Source of the DNA: Ceratorhiza oryzae-sativae
Lineage: Eukaryota; Basidiomycota; Agaricomycetes; Cantharellales; Ceratobasidiaceae
Length of the DNA stretch: 64,000 nucleotides
Reading direction: 5' to 3'
Assembly (NCBI GenBank): GCA_030998015.1
Contig: JARWMV010000232.1
Location: 2,852,001-2,916,000 of the forward strand
Positions 1 to 10,143 of the stretch are shown piece after piece. Position 1 is the first letter of the stretch. Every line of letters begins with the position of its first letter. The notes under the pieces are model-generated. The model made no database searches, was not told the origin of the DNA, and worked only from the letters and a program-made list of their open reading frames with translations. Both the position numbers and the translations under genes were made by a program.

Positions 1-843
1 CCACACAAACTCACCCCTTCTGATGTTCGCTTTGCTGCACTTTCCATCGCTCAAACTTGCAACTACACAGCCACTGCACTTCAGTGCAAGTTCTTTCCCA
101 GCCTTCATCCCACCACAATCCACTGTGCTCTCCATGGTGTAGGCTTACATGCGTATATAAGGCACAAGGTTCCCTTCATTAATACTCGAAACAAGGGTAT
201 CCGCCTTGCCTGGGTCACTGAGCGAATCAAATGGTCAATGATGGTGTGGCACCGGTTCACCTTTTCAGACAAGAGCAAGTTCAATATTTTTGGGTCAGAT
301 GGCAAGCAGTATGTGTGGAGAAGGCCAGGCGAAGGGTTGGACCCTCTCAACACCAAGAAACACATCAAACACGGTGGGGGGAGTGTCATGGTGTGGGGAG
401 TGATTACAGCTGCAGGTGTGGGGCACCTCTATCGCATTGATGGAACACTCACCGGCATCAGGTACACCAAGATCCTTCAAGATGCATTTCTAGGGACACT
501 TAAGGATCAGAAGCTCAAGCCGCGCCAGATTATATTCCAGCAGGACAATGACCTGAAGCATACTTCACTTGTTGCTCGGGAATGGTTCCAGTCTCATCAC
601 ATTCCTGTCACTCCTTGGCCTGCGTCTAGCCCCAATCTTAATATTATTGAGCATGTATGGGACTTCTTGGATTGAAAGGTTTGCTCTCGTGCTGTTTTGC
701 CTCGAAACCAAGATGATTTGTGGAAGGCATTGGAGGAGGAGTGGCATTGCATCCCTAATAGTTTTATTGAGAAGTTGTATGATTCTATTCTGTCTAGACT
801 ACAGGCTGTAATTGATGCAAAGGGTGGTAACACTCAGTACTAA
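1..843 (+). pseudogene. Tc1/mariner transposase relic, 5'-truncated by window edge
   Basis: Frame 1 is open from the first base and reads a Tc1-type DDE transposase (DDE_3 superfamily), which cuts and pastes a TIR element into TA sites. The catalytic blocks are visible: FSDKSKF (first Asp), QQDND (second Asp) and SPNLNIIEHVW (Glu), with exactly 34 residues between the second Asp and the Glu, i.e. DD34E. The C-terminal tail is AKGGNTQY followed by TAA at 841-843. A TGA at 673-675 interrupts the frame just after the last catalytic block, at a place where related proteins usually carry a Trp; reading continues in the same frame afterwards. The N-terminal DNA-binding half lies outside the window. 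I see no right TIR that can be paired. Most likely an inactive copy. Confidence 0.85.
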
Positions 844-1499
844 AGTTCTATTTTCATTAATACATGTTTCCGTGATTCTACTGCCCAAAAATTGTGTATC
901 TGTCCAAGGGGCGCTTGCCACTTACATAAGTCTTGCAGCCCCCCACCGTGCGAAGATGGCCATATCTCATCTCACAGGCGTCGAGAGCGCACCGTTTTTC
1001 ATACATATATAGTTTAGATAGTAGTCTACATAATATACTAGTCGAATGAGGGCTGAAACCTCCACGTTCGTCCATCGTACGACGAACAGTCCAGAAAATC
1101 GCAGTTGAGGTCACATGCTGCAAGACTTTTGTCAGCAAGTGTAGTCACACTCGTCCGATCGCTCTCTGCGCTCTTTACTGGCCACTCGCTCGCTAGCGCC
1201 GGGACTTACAAAGTTACCAACACTTTTATTGGCAAATCGTTCTTGACTGGCTTTGTTCTAGGGCCTTGCATGGGATAGCTCCGCCACGGGTACGCCTGGC
1301 GTTATCCGCGGGTGTGAATCGGGCAAGAAGGCCGATGACCCGGTTAAACTTGAAATTGCGCACACGGGTGTTTAGGAGTGCTGGGTAGTCCCATCGTAGC
1401 GACTAAGCCATTGGGCGGCTGCCGAACTAATGTCGCCTTTGTGAGTTTTGTGATGTTCACTGGACTTTAATTGATGTATGAATGAGGAATGGCTTGGTA
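844..1499. other. Intergenic, no gene seen
   Basis: Flank between two Tc1-like elements. It should contain the 3' end of the first element, but without the left end its TIR cannot be defined. No ORF with coding character. Confidence 0.5.
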
Positions 1500-1525
1500 C
1501 TCGCGCTGACATAAAGTTTATGAAC
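1500..1525 (+). repeat. Left terminal inverted repeat
   Basis: 26 bp, exact reverse complement of 2747-2772; preceded by the TA target duplication. Confidence 0.93.
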
Positions 1526-1567
1526 GCGCGTCACGTGACTGATTCTCATCGCACTCTCCCCTTTCCC

Positions 1568-2632
1568 ATGCCGCGTGGTCATGCTCCCGAGCTCACACAG
1601 GCCCAGTGAGGGGCTATTCTTATACTTCGGAAAGAAGGCTACGCATACCGCGACATTGCGCAGAAAGTGGGCGTCTCTGTCGGTGTAGCTTACAATACTG
1701 TTGAGAGGAATGTTAAACACCACTCCATCCAATCTCTGCCTCGTTCTGGGCGCCCTCCAACTATCAGCTCTACCACACGCCGTGCTATCATGCGGACTAT
1801 CCGCCAGAACCGTTTTGACACCTACAAAATGATTGCTGAGCGACTGGGCTTTGTCAGCGAGCGAATGGTCCGAAGGGTCGCTTATGAGGAGGGCTATCAC
1901 CGGAGAGTTGCTCGCCGCAAACCATACCTGAAGCGAACCACGGTTGGTAAGCGGCTGCAATGGGCTCGGGATAACAGAGGGAGGAACTGGCTAGGTGTTG
2001 GGTGGACTGATGAAGCTCACATTGAGAGCGGAGAGCAACCTAGCCGCCCGAGGGTCACACGCAAAACCAATGAGCAAAATCTTACCGAATGTGTTGTCCC
2101 CACATTTCGAAGCGGCCGCATTTCCCTCAGCGTATGGTCCTGTGTTGCCTATGGCTACAAGGGACCACTCATCCGCCTCAAAACTGCACCAGTCAGCATC
2201 TCTGCAAAGGGACGGAGAAAGGGTGGCGGATTGACAGCTCAGGGTTACATTGATCAAGTGCTCTCGGGACCGCTGCTCGACTTCCTGAGGCACGTAGGGC
2301 AAGAACGAGGTCTAGACATGCTCGTCGTGGAGGATGGGGCTGCTGCACACCGTGCAAAAGTCACACAACAGGCACGGAAGCGACTAGGCATCACCCAGCT
2401 CCCCCACCCCCCAAGTTCCCCTGACCTTAACCCGATTGAGCCTCTATGGCTGATCCTCAAATCCCGTGTGGCGAAGATTAGGGGGTCTGGCAATAGTGTT
2501 GAACGTCTTTGGGCTGCGGCTCAGGAAGCTTGGGACTCAATTACTATTGATGAGGTGAATATGCATGTGGGTCAGATGGATGCTTGAGTTCAGGCAGTTT
2601 TGAAGGCCAAGGGTGGACACACTAGGTTTTAA
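1568..2632 (+). pseudogene. Tc1/mariner DD34E transposase with two in-frame TGA codons
   Basis: One continuous frame runs from ATG 1568 to TAA 2630. It begins MPRGHAPELTQAQ, meets TGA at 1607-1609, and continues with a helix-turn-helix region (RKEGYAYRDIAQKVGVSV) typical of Tc1 N-termini. The DDE domain shows WTDEAHIESG, VVEDGAAAHRAK and SPDLNPIEPLW, with 34 residues between the second Asp and the Glu. A second TGA at 2585-2587 precedes the family tail AKGGHTRF. The first stop fits CGA(Arg) to TGA; the second fits TGG(Trp) to TGA. Both are single transitions, like the one in the neighbouring copy. The catalytic core is intact but the product would be broken, so I call it a pseudogene. Use of the internal ATG at 1667 would lose most of the first helix. 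Confidence 0.88.
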
Positions 2633-2746
2633 TGAAAGCTCGTATGGTCTACTTCAATTTCTATTATGTATGCTACAAGGTTTTAGTTACACGATTTTGA
2701 GTTATCAAGGCAAGAGAGGGCAGCCTGGGTGCGAGAATGATCACGT

Positions 2747-2772
2747 GTTCATAAACTTTATGTCAGCGCGAG
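2747..2772 (-). repeat. Right terminal inverted repeat
   Basis: 26 bp, exact reverse complement of 1500-1525; followed by the second TA. Confidence 0.93.
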
Positions 2773-2774
2773 TA

Positions 2775-3199
2775 CAGTAGTTTTTAATTCTCAACTTGGT
2801 ACTCAGCTCAGTAATACTAGCGTTCCAACAACTACTTGCAGACAGAGTACTCACAGCCCTCTATGCCTTTTTTGACCCGGGTGGATGGATTGCCAATACC
2901 ACCCGTGAACCACCCGTGCCAGTGGTGTCCCATGGGTGGACAACCTAGCACATATACGGATGAGCCATGTTAGACTGTAATTTGTTCACGAGGTAATCAC
3001 AGACCCGACTCACGGAGGCATCGAGTAAGTTGAGACATCCCTTGCATCAAACAACTGAAGCTGGTTTCAAACACCTATCTTGATCAGAAAATGTCAGCAC
3101 TCTCATCCTTCGCGACGACTGCACTACTGCGCTCAGATCCTCTGGGGCTAGTCGCAGTTCTCTTCACGACGAGGGGCGAAAATCAACGGCAGAAGAGCG
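2775..3199. other. Intergenic, GC-rich short repeats, no gene
   Basis: Contains several copies of a ccacccgtg / gggtgga motif in both orientations around 2878-2942, able to pair as hairpins. No supported gene. An ATG at 3091 opens only a 51-codon frame. Confidence 0.4.
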
Positions 3200-3535
3200 A
3201 TGGGGCCGTGGACGTTCGCCACATACCCAAGGGATTCGACCTTTGACGTACTTACTGGTATATCCAGTTATATGCGCTGTTTTCTGTCAATTTTGCAGAC
3301 TTGGAGGACTGCTGGCGAGAGCAATCAGAGCCCAAACGGCGCGTTTATACCGCTATTGGAATGCACCCAGTTGCCTAAGCGTGACATTGAGGATCATTTT
3401 AGATATGAGAGCATTGCCATCAAGTTGAGGTTTTGTGACGACTGGGATGGCAACTTTGTAGTATATAGCAGATTCAATTATACCAGCATTTGCGTTGGTG
3501 GTTACCGCAACGGAGAACTGTCAAAACATCACTAA
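3200..3535 (+). CDS. Possible exon(s) of an unrecognised small protein
   Basis: I do not recognise this protein. The best part is the 3' half, from about 3299 after a plausible intron (gtatatccag...ttttgcag, 3258-3298), reading through residues such as CDDWDGNFVVYSRFN and ending at TAA 3533. The alternation of aromatic and charged residues looks coding rather than random. The start is unresolved: the upstream ATG at 3091 is in another frame. The arrangement of I-x-L-x-F-x-x-D-W before a terminal C-x-G-G weakly recalls the two secreted proteins at 5.7-7.7 kb, which lie on the opposite strand. Low confidence that it is a gene at all. Confidence 0.25.
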   Translation: MGPWTFATYPRDSTFDVLTGISSYMRCFLSILQTWRTAGESNQSPNGAFIPLLECTQLPKRDIEDHFRYESIAIKLRFCDDWDGNFVVYSRFNYTSICVGGYRNGELSKHH

Positions 3536-3707
3536 TGGGTATTAATAGACTGTGTAAACAACGATTCTGTTGCCTTCTACATCATAGTGGAGAAGGAAAA
3601 CGATAGATAGTAATGGGTGATCTAATCCAACGACCTCAGACCGATAATTTATAGGAGAAGGGCGTGCTGCATCGAGGGCAGGCCGTTGGGGAGCCCTGGT
3701 TTGGATG

Positions 3708-3815
3708 TTAGTAAATAGAGGTCGCGTGGGTGGCAGAAGAAAAAATAGGAAGCGGGGGGCTCACGATGGACAGGACCAGTGCGACGAGACAGGGAGTAGG
3801 AGGCGTACATCGCGC
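3708..3815 (+). repeat. Left long inverted repeat
   Basis: About 108 bp, pairs with 4753-4852 with roughly 80% or more identity by eye. Confidence 0.8.
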
Positions 3816-4752
3816 TGGGCGCGGAAAGGCAGCGCGGAGTGCAGTGGCTTCGAGCCACGCAACATCCGACACCACAGAGAGGGGGGTTACCTCGACACAG
3901 TCCCTATGGGTGAGCAACTGGCGTCCCTAACTCGCGCGGACGCCGTAGCGCCAGGACTCAGTGCTCAACCCGGCGGACACACGTGTTTCTCGAGGGTTTG
4001 ACTAAGCTGGCCGCTCGAGAGGGAGGACGTCTAGAGCGAGGGGAAGATTCAGACGCAGGAGATAGGGGTGAGCAGAAGACGAGCTCACCTCCCCGGCAGT
4101 CGCTGGATGCTAGGGGATCCACGAGTATTGGAAGCCTTGGTAAGGCCCCGAGTTTCGCAAGGGCGATAGTTGCTGGTCTATGACATGGCCAGCTATCAGG
4201 GGCGGTCAGCTTCAAGCTCGTGACACAGGAGAGTGGCATACACATGTTGAGCGACTCGCAGTCTCCGATGTAAGAGAGAGTAGGAGGCAGGGGGTAAAGC
4301 CGCAGCCGCTCGAAGTGGGAGGCAGGCGGTGGTGGTGGTGGTTGAGGATGAGTCGCTGGGTGGGGGAGAGGGGATTTTATACCTACCAAGGTCCATAAAG
4401 ATCCAAGCAGATGCACATAACGGACTCACGTGAGTGCGGCCAAGTACGATGGGCGGTCGAGGTCGCTGGCCGGAAGCGGGACCTCAGGCCAGGCCGGTCG
4501 GTCTGGACTTGGCCCCTATGCTTTTGCAACTTCTCGCGACCACTTAGCAGCATTAAGCCTGCTTCAATAGTTTTAATAAATGAAATTAGCATATATGCAC
4601 ACTCTTTCGTGATAGTTTTCAACACACAAGCACATATATGTCAACAGCGATACACAAATCCCGACCTGTGAATCCCAGCGTACATATGTGAACTATGCGT
4701 CTTGGACTAATTTTTAAAAATAAATGGGGCTTTTGTGGGAGTCTTAACACCG

Positions 4753-4852
4753 CTGGGTGTACGCCCCACCCCCTGTCTCATCGCACCAGTCCTGTCCATC
4801 GTGAGCTCCCCACTTCCTATTTTTTCTTCTGCCGCCCACACCTGTTTACTAA
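4753..4852 (-). repeat. Right long inverted repeat
   Basis: Inverted partner of 3708-3815. Confidence 0.8.
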
Positions 4853-5659
4853 TGATTTATGTTGATTGTTGTTCATAGACTGCCTTACCATCAGCATAAT
4901 AACCATATTTTGGGTTGATGCTTTAAACCGCTATTCAATCCACCATGTAATCATTTCTCTGTTGTACCTCATTATGCGCTTGCTTCGTCCAAGTTATTTA
5001 TCTGTCGCCCAAATTTCCTAGCATACAATTCGCCTATCTAAGATAATATCAATTCGCGCCGTTATCATTTGTATGAATATTAGGCGTGAGGCGATATAGA
5101 ATCTCGGGCTCCGACTGGGTGGGCGTTGGACTGTTCCAGAACGGAAGCATCGAAACAGTCCCCTCGAGGGCCGAGCTTCACCCAAAAGCACCAACGCCGG
5201 CTGTATGATCACCGGTCAGGGAGGATGAACTTCAGACGCTTGGGGATCGACTAGACAGTAGGATGTAGAATCTCATAGAAATTTATACGGGGAACGCAAG
5301 GCGCCATGGCTGCAGTTTCTCCTGCCTGTAGCTACCGAAAGCGAATGGCGAGTTGCCTGATACACAATCTTAATACCAGAATCGAACGACAAGGCTATAG
5401 AGTGGCCACTAAAAAAGTTGCCCGTGATCACTGTTCTCAGTACTACTCGCGACTACCCGTTGCCTGACCCCCTAGTTTAAGTCCAGAATTGGCTGATGTG
5501 CTGGGATCCCTGGAGTGTCTGAAGGGCTTTTATTCGTATAACCCAGCTCCTCAAATCCAGAAACATAAAGCGTATATAAACCTATTGTGAACATTATACT
5601 ATAATAGCATCAACTATTGGCTGTTTGGCACCTAACCCAAACTCATGCCACCGTTGAAG
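4853..5659. other. Intergenic with one copy of a diverged local repeat
   Basis: No gene supported. Contains the first copy of the repeat also found at 7765-7950. Confidence 0.5.
5090..5280 (+). repeat. Diverged direct repeat, copy 1
   Basis: Aligns by eye with 7765-7950 in the same orientation. Shared landmarks are the gaa(t/g)ctcg-g-gc start, the ggtc(a/g)gg(g/a)a(g)ga block, and cttggggat(t/c)(g)actag(c/a)cagtagg. A weaker third trace lies at about 6610-6660. It may be an old promoter-proximal segment duplicated with the secreted-protein genes, or a decayed MITE. Confidence 0.5.
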
Positions 5660-6416
5660 TTATTCAGCTAGGGAGAAGCCTTTCATTTGCCTTATCCATT
5701 TGCATACTGTCGCTTGGCGACCAGGAGGATGTGAAACCTAACACCAAGGGTTAAGTATTAATTACCAAGACACACCCTTCACTGAACACTTACCAGACCA
5801 CAAAAGGTTACCTTCGCAATTTCTTTGTCACTGCGTGACCAATCGAGGTCAAAGACGATATAGAAGTATCCAACTGCCGAGGGGTTGTCTATGTTAACTC
5901 CTATTGGGTATTTCTGGAGTTCCCGCTCTTTATTTAAATCACAACGAGTACCCCATTTTGTGACCTGTAAACCATAAGGCTCAGATCCGTACCTATCTGC
6001 TAATCATTTTCTCCCCGGCTTACTTTTCCTTTGAATACGGAGCCTTTCTGCTTGGACACATCGTCAAGCGCCATGCTGATACGACTTTTCAAATTGGTGC
6101 TATCCATTATCTCCTGATGATGCCACATCTTTTCCTTGCTACCTGGAGCAGCCCAGCTATGAGCTCGTCGAAGATCATTGGCAGTTAAACATACTATATT
6201 CGCAAAGGTATCCAGCCGGTATTATCTCTTCGGTGAAATCAATATCCCAACCACGCTGTGAAAGGATATTAGATTTGAGGAGAATGATATGAGGAGCACA
6301 CCTGCCCAGGTTGTTTGAACACTTGTGTGTTGGTTGATGGTTAGCTGCTGTGGTGCGGCAGATATGGTGTACGCGAGATTAATAACGAAGAATAGGGCAT
6401 ATTGTGCAGTAAGCAT
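5660..6416 (-). CDS. Small secreted protein, copy B (unknown function)
   Basis: Unrecognised family. Exon 1 (from 6416) encodes an apparent signal peptide, MLTAQYALFFVINLAYTISA, with a likely cut before APQQ. Later exons, read by splice signals and by comparison with the neighbour at 6863-7667, give GWDIDFTEEIIPAGYLCEY, then SKEKMWHHQEIMDS, then a C-terminal module with RCDLNKE, YFYIVFDLDWS and VTFCGL. Good introns are seen at gtatgt...ctccag (about 6187-6138), gtaagc...tttacag and gtaagtgttc...gtgttag. The first splice junction (near 6300) does not keep frame with the obvious GT site; a GC donor or a one-base error would fix it. The reading ends at TAA 5662-5660. It is probably an extracellular protein of about 170-190 residues with few cysteines. 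It is tandem with a paralogue, a pattern common for fungal secreted proteins. Function cannot be assigned. Confidence 0.6.
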
Positions 6417-6862
6417 TTCGGCGAGGTGGGGGATCTACTGTGAAGCCTGCTCGAAGTTTGAATTAAATCTCTGTCTGTAACCGAGCCGGATGGTTCTGCA
6501 TAGGGTCGGGATATGAATTCCGTGAATAACTTTGTTCCCTTGTAACCCCTTTCTTTGATCCGAGTGCCTGAGGGGAGGCCCGGGAGACCATCCCCGAGCC
6601 GGGAGGTGCCTCCCGGAGAACTGACGCTCAAGCTGCGGCCTGACGTTGGGTGATCAGTGATGTTCGAGGTTGCAAACAGGTGGGGCAGAGGCTGGGGCTT
6701 TTCTACGTTGAATGGAGGCTATGCTAAACCTTCCGGTTTCCCGTGATTGATTTTACTATGATAGATCAGAGCCATGCTTCAAGGCGCTAGGGCTGGATTA
6801 TCAGAATGGTGTAGTTTTTAGATTTTTAGTGTCAAGAACAATCGGACAAAGCCAGTACTTTA

Positions 6863-7667
6863 TTATTCAGGATGGAATGCACGCAAAATACTGTTATGTT
6901 GAAACATCCTGCGGGTGTCACACTTCATAGAACATGACACATTGACCAAATTTATTCGTGGGTAGTGTATGCGCCACCTGACAGGCATCCAACACTAAGT
7001 TTCGAATATCAAAGACCAAAGCGGATAACATACCATCCCACAAAACGTGACCACAGCCGTTTTAGTATTCCGATTGACACGGTCAAGAGCGAAAATCAGG
7101 CGGTATGGGCTTCTTGAGAATTTATCGATTGGATCACCAATATCATATTTGTAGATAGCTTTGTTATCACATTGCTTGTGCTCCCATACAATCTGTTCGT
7201 GATGCTTTGTTAAATGGACTATGGGTAGAACATTCTTACTCACATGCTCCCTGTTATCAAAAGGTTCTGGAGGGGAATCGGGTTTGTAGCTCTCCAATAC
7301 CTTGCGAAAGGTCATTTCGACCTTGGAGGTATCTAGTCCTTCCTGGTACGACCAGACACGACCATGGTAACTATCTGGATCTGGACATTTGAATTAAGTG
7401 TTTGTGTTAAGTCAATGATACTGAGAGGCTCCAGGCTACGAACAGTACGGGCAAAGGAAGCTCCCTTCCTGGATCTTTGGCCGGTACTCTATCCTCCACT
7501 GCATTAGTGGCTACGTTCCCGGAGTCAGATTGCATATCACCAGACATGATTATGTGACTCACACGATTAGATATTTCGGTGACCAGAGTCTCGCCAACGG
7601 GTGTACTAGAGACTCTTAGTAAAAGCGAAAGCATCATTGTTAAAATGGAGAGGTCAAAAGGCATCAT
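6863..7667 (-). CDS. Small secreted protein, copy A (paralogue of copy B)
   Basis: The 5' exon at 7667 starts MMPFDLSILTMMLSLLLRVSST, a hydrophobic leader that could act as signal peptide. The central exon reads YHGRVWSYQEGLDTSKVEM...FDNREH. A 51-nt intron (gtgagt...gaacag) follows, at the same place and phase as in copy B, and then WEHKQCDNKAIYKYDIG...YRLIFALDRVNRNTK...VTFCGM. Matches to copy B are clear: WSYQEGLDTSK/WHHQEIMDSTN, QCD/RCD, a conserved Phe-x-x-Asp and VTFCG(M/L). A last intron (gtatgt...cttag) leads to a 3' exon ending at TAA 6865-6863. How the leader exon joins the central exon is not resolved; one or two further introns between 7510 and 7375 are needed. Same orientation as copy B, so a tandem duplication is likely. 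Confidence 0.55.
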
Positions 7668-7764
7668 AAATGTAATTGTATGTGGCCGGAAGAACCAGAG
7701 GGGAGATATGCGAACCCGGGGTGCCGCATTTATCGTGAACTACATAAGTACCAGATGGGAGATG

Positions 7765-7950
7765 ACACGGAAGCTCGAGCCGCACCGGGCTCGGCGTAGA
7801 CGGTTCCTGGGCAGACCCACCGGAACTAGCTTTCCGAGGCGGTAGAACCTCGCCCGAAGGCGCCCACAACAGCGTACGGTCGCTGGTCGGGAAGGAGGAA
7901 CATCAGGCACTTGGGGATTCACTAGCCAGTAGGTTTTCTGTATCCCGTAA
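7765..7950 (+). repeat. Diverged direct repeat, copy 2
   Basis: Second copy of the repeat at 5090-5280; it sits just upstream of the minus-strand gene that starts near 7667. Confidence 0.5.
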
Positions 7951-9053
7951 CTAGCCGTATATTGTTTTGGCAGTTAGATGCGGGACGCGATAGTGGCAGT
8001 CGGTTGTGAGTGGTCCGTAGAAAGCAATAGCTCACTGCTAAGCAATCTTACTACCAAGCTATTTTTTAACCAATTTTATTGAAGTTACCCCGAGGAAAGG
8101 CCTCATGTCGCAGCTACTAGCAACGCGTATATACGGAAAACGGAAGAAAAAAAAAACGTGGTTAGTCCTGGGCTGTACTAAATGCAAGCTAGTGGCTGAA
8201 TATATCACCAAACCTGAACGACGAAGCTGCGAAAATCTGCCGACGATCGCCGTTCTCCGTGACACTCGGAGCCCATTTCAAGCTACTCTCGTGCCAACCT
8301 CGTCAGATCGTGATGATGGGGAGCATTGAAACACAGGCAGCACATCCAGAGGTTGTGCTTATACCATGTATTTTCGATCATAGCTGACACCCTCGTTTAC
8401 TTCTGTTTAATCTTGAGCCCTTACGATCGTTCATGATGTATATAAACACTCACCCTCTCGTCCACGTAACCCCAACTCATCCTCAAATATCAGCCCTTGG
8501 CATTAGGCCACTCTGCTCTCCCAAAGTTCGACATCGCCCGATTCTACGAACATCGTAATGCATTAAACCTCCTAGCCTTATCTAAATCTAAATATCCACC
8601 CCACCCTGCCAACTTTATCTTTTCAAATTTCTCTCACTTGATGATTCATTTGTAGTGCCTTATGGATTCTCATACAAAGTACCCGTCTTCACTCTTTGAA
8701 ATAGTTATCCCGCTGCTGCTGCTTGGCTGTCTGTACGGCTGTTGACCAGTGAGCATCAAGGTATATCGTAGGTGACACCTCGACCTCGCACAGGTCGAAG
8801 AATACAGGGTGTGCGGCACATAAAACTTGATATTTGTAGGAGCGAGTAAAATTGGGTATCTAATGATTGATAGTCCCCTCGCACTCGATGGGAGAGTGCA
8901 CACCGTTTGTGACCAGTAAGCGAATCGCAGATAGTTTGCAGCCAACAGGATCCGGCAGCCAAAGGAGCACATGCAGCTGCATACAATCACTTATCTCTGG
9001 CTCCAACGAGATCCCGCTCTCTTGGCAAACTTCTTTTCGGCTGCCACGGCAGT
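7951..9053. other. Intergenic / 5' region of the isochorismatase-like gene
   Basis: No supported gene. A TATA-like tatataaa near 8440 and a pyrimidine-rich stretch to about 8640 resemble a fungal promoter. An ATG at 8662 opens a 27-codon frame with a hydrophobic end (IPLLLLGCLYG) that could be a leader exon, but no following exon was found. Confidence 0.4.
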
Positions 9054-10096
9054 ATGAGCGTCCGACCGCCCGTCACGTCTCGGACAACGTATGGCAATGT
9101 CTCGAGCTCGTCATACTGGATCGAAGATCCCTCGGGACTAGTCGATCTCTCCCATCCCCAGCATCCGAGTCCCAATAAAAGTGTTCTTGAATTTGGAGTA
9201 TCTGGCGAACGGAGAGTGAGGATCGAGGCCGGAGCGAGTGCGTTGGTCGTGGTTGATATGCAAAAGTGGGTGCATCTTGAGGGGTTTAAGGCCTGGGGGG
9301 GAGCGGACTGATTAGGAGCAAAGTTACTTTTTGCATCCCGCGTTGAGAGACCATCCGACTGGGCTGGAGTCTGTAAAAATTTTAATGGGCGTTTTGCCCA
9401 AGCTGAGAGAAGAGGGTGTGTTGATTATCTGGTTGTACGTTTTCGCTCTCTTTCTCTGTGATACGCTTACTTTCTCTCTTGCGCGCAGAAACTGGGGTTT
9501 GAAAGAAGCCGAGATCGGGGGACTCCCCGCCTCGCTCTCTCGATGCTTTTCCAAACCAAAACTAGGCAAGCCAGTCGATCCGCCTGGATTCGGACACGAT
9601 CTCGGAAACGGGTACGGGAGGGTATTGGTTCGGGGAGAGTGGAATGCGCGGTTGTATGGTCCGTTGGAGAACGAGTGGGAGAAGAACACGGACAGGGATG
9701 TGTGGGTGAATAAGAACCGGATGAGTGGGTTTGCGGGCACGAGAGGGAGCGATTTGGAGCTCGAGTTGGCAAAGCGGGGCGTGAGGACTTTGTTGTTTGC
9801 TGGAGTTAATGCCGATCAGGTGGGTTTGCGAGACTCAAGTTGGAACGGATGGAGCGTTGAGACGGTCATAGTGTGTGCTTGGGACGGCGACTGAATCGTT
9901 TAGTCGAGGCTATGATACGATTGTCGTTGAGGATCTGGTCGCGACTACTTCGCCCGATGGGGCAAAGAGCAATTTAATTTTCAATGCGCTGCATGTGAGT
10001 TTCTGGACTTATCCGTAAGCAAAAGCTGATATGTGAATGCAGTGCTATGGGTTCGTGACGAGCAGTGAGCAGCTCACAGGAATGAAGAGGGTCTGA
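9054..10096 (+). CDS. Isochorismatase-family cysteine hydrolase
   Basis: Five exons by hand: 9054-9265, 9324-9434, 9489-9819, 9872-9994, 10043-10096. The frame closes exactly, ending at TGA 10094. The protein starts MSVRPPVTSRTTYGN and enters the isochorismatase fold with ALVVVDMQNYFLHP (catalytic Asp), continues LREEGVLIIWLNWGL, and carries the nucleophile in GVNADQCVLGT, where the Cys codon is the first of exon 4, followed by RGYDTIVVEDLVATTS. Members hydrolyse amides, imides or vinyl ethers through a Cys-Asp-Lys triad. The substrate of fungal members like this is mostly unknown, and they are often annotated only as cysteine hydrolases. Length is about 275 residues, a little longer than the usual 200 because of an insert rich in Asn, Trp and Glu before the nucleophile. 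It is convergent with the mL41 gene (48 bp between stops). Confidence 0.88.
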
Positions 10097-10143
10097 ACAA
10101 TACTTTGGGAGTAGATGAAACTGAATAAAAAATACAGTACAGG

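Larger units (their letters stand above)
1500..2772 (+). mobile_element. Short Tc1/mariner element (1,273 bp) with TIRs and TA duplication
   Basis: The outer 26 bases at the left end (CTCGCGCTGACATAAAGTTT...) are repeated inverted and identical at the right end (2747-2772). The element is flanked on both sides by TA (1498-1499 and 2773-2774), the expected Tc1/mariner target duplication. Beyond the perfect 26 bp the inner TIRs remain similar, and both contain CACGTG and an ATTCTC stretch. It encloses one transposase frame with two in-frame stops. The near-perfect ends suggest recent arrival or mobilisation in trans. Confidence 0.93.
3708..4852. mobile_element. Non-autonomous TIR element, 1.15 kb, with ~100-bp inverted repeats
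   Basis: The sequence from 3708 (ttagtaaatagagg) through about 3815 reappears inverted at about 4753-4852, with only scattered substitutions and small gaps. Shared blocks include ggcagaagaaaaaatagga and ctcacgatggacagga. The interior encodes no transposase. A proline-rich minus-strand frame (3958-4416) has no family likeness and a TATA-like ttttatac lies near 4375. No clear target duplication is seen, so the superfamily is unknown; Mutator-like or another long-TIR DNA transposon is possible. Long TIRs without transposase indicate a non-autonomous element. Confidence 0.75.

Noticed and set aside
673..675. TGA as selenocysteine or stop-codon reassignment in the transposase
   Set aside because: Other genes in the window end at TGA normally, and no selenocysteine hairpin was sought successfully; simple mutation is enough.
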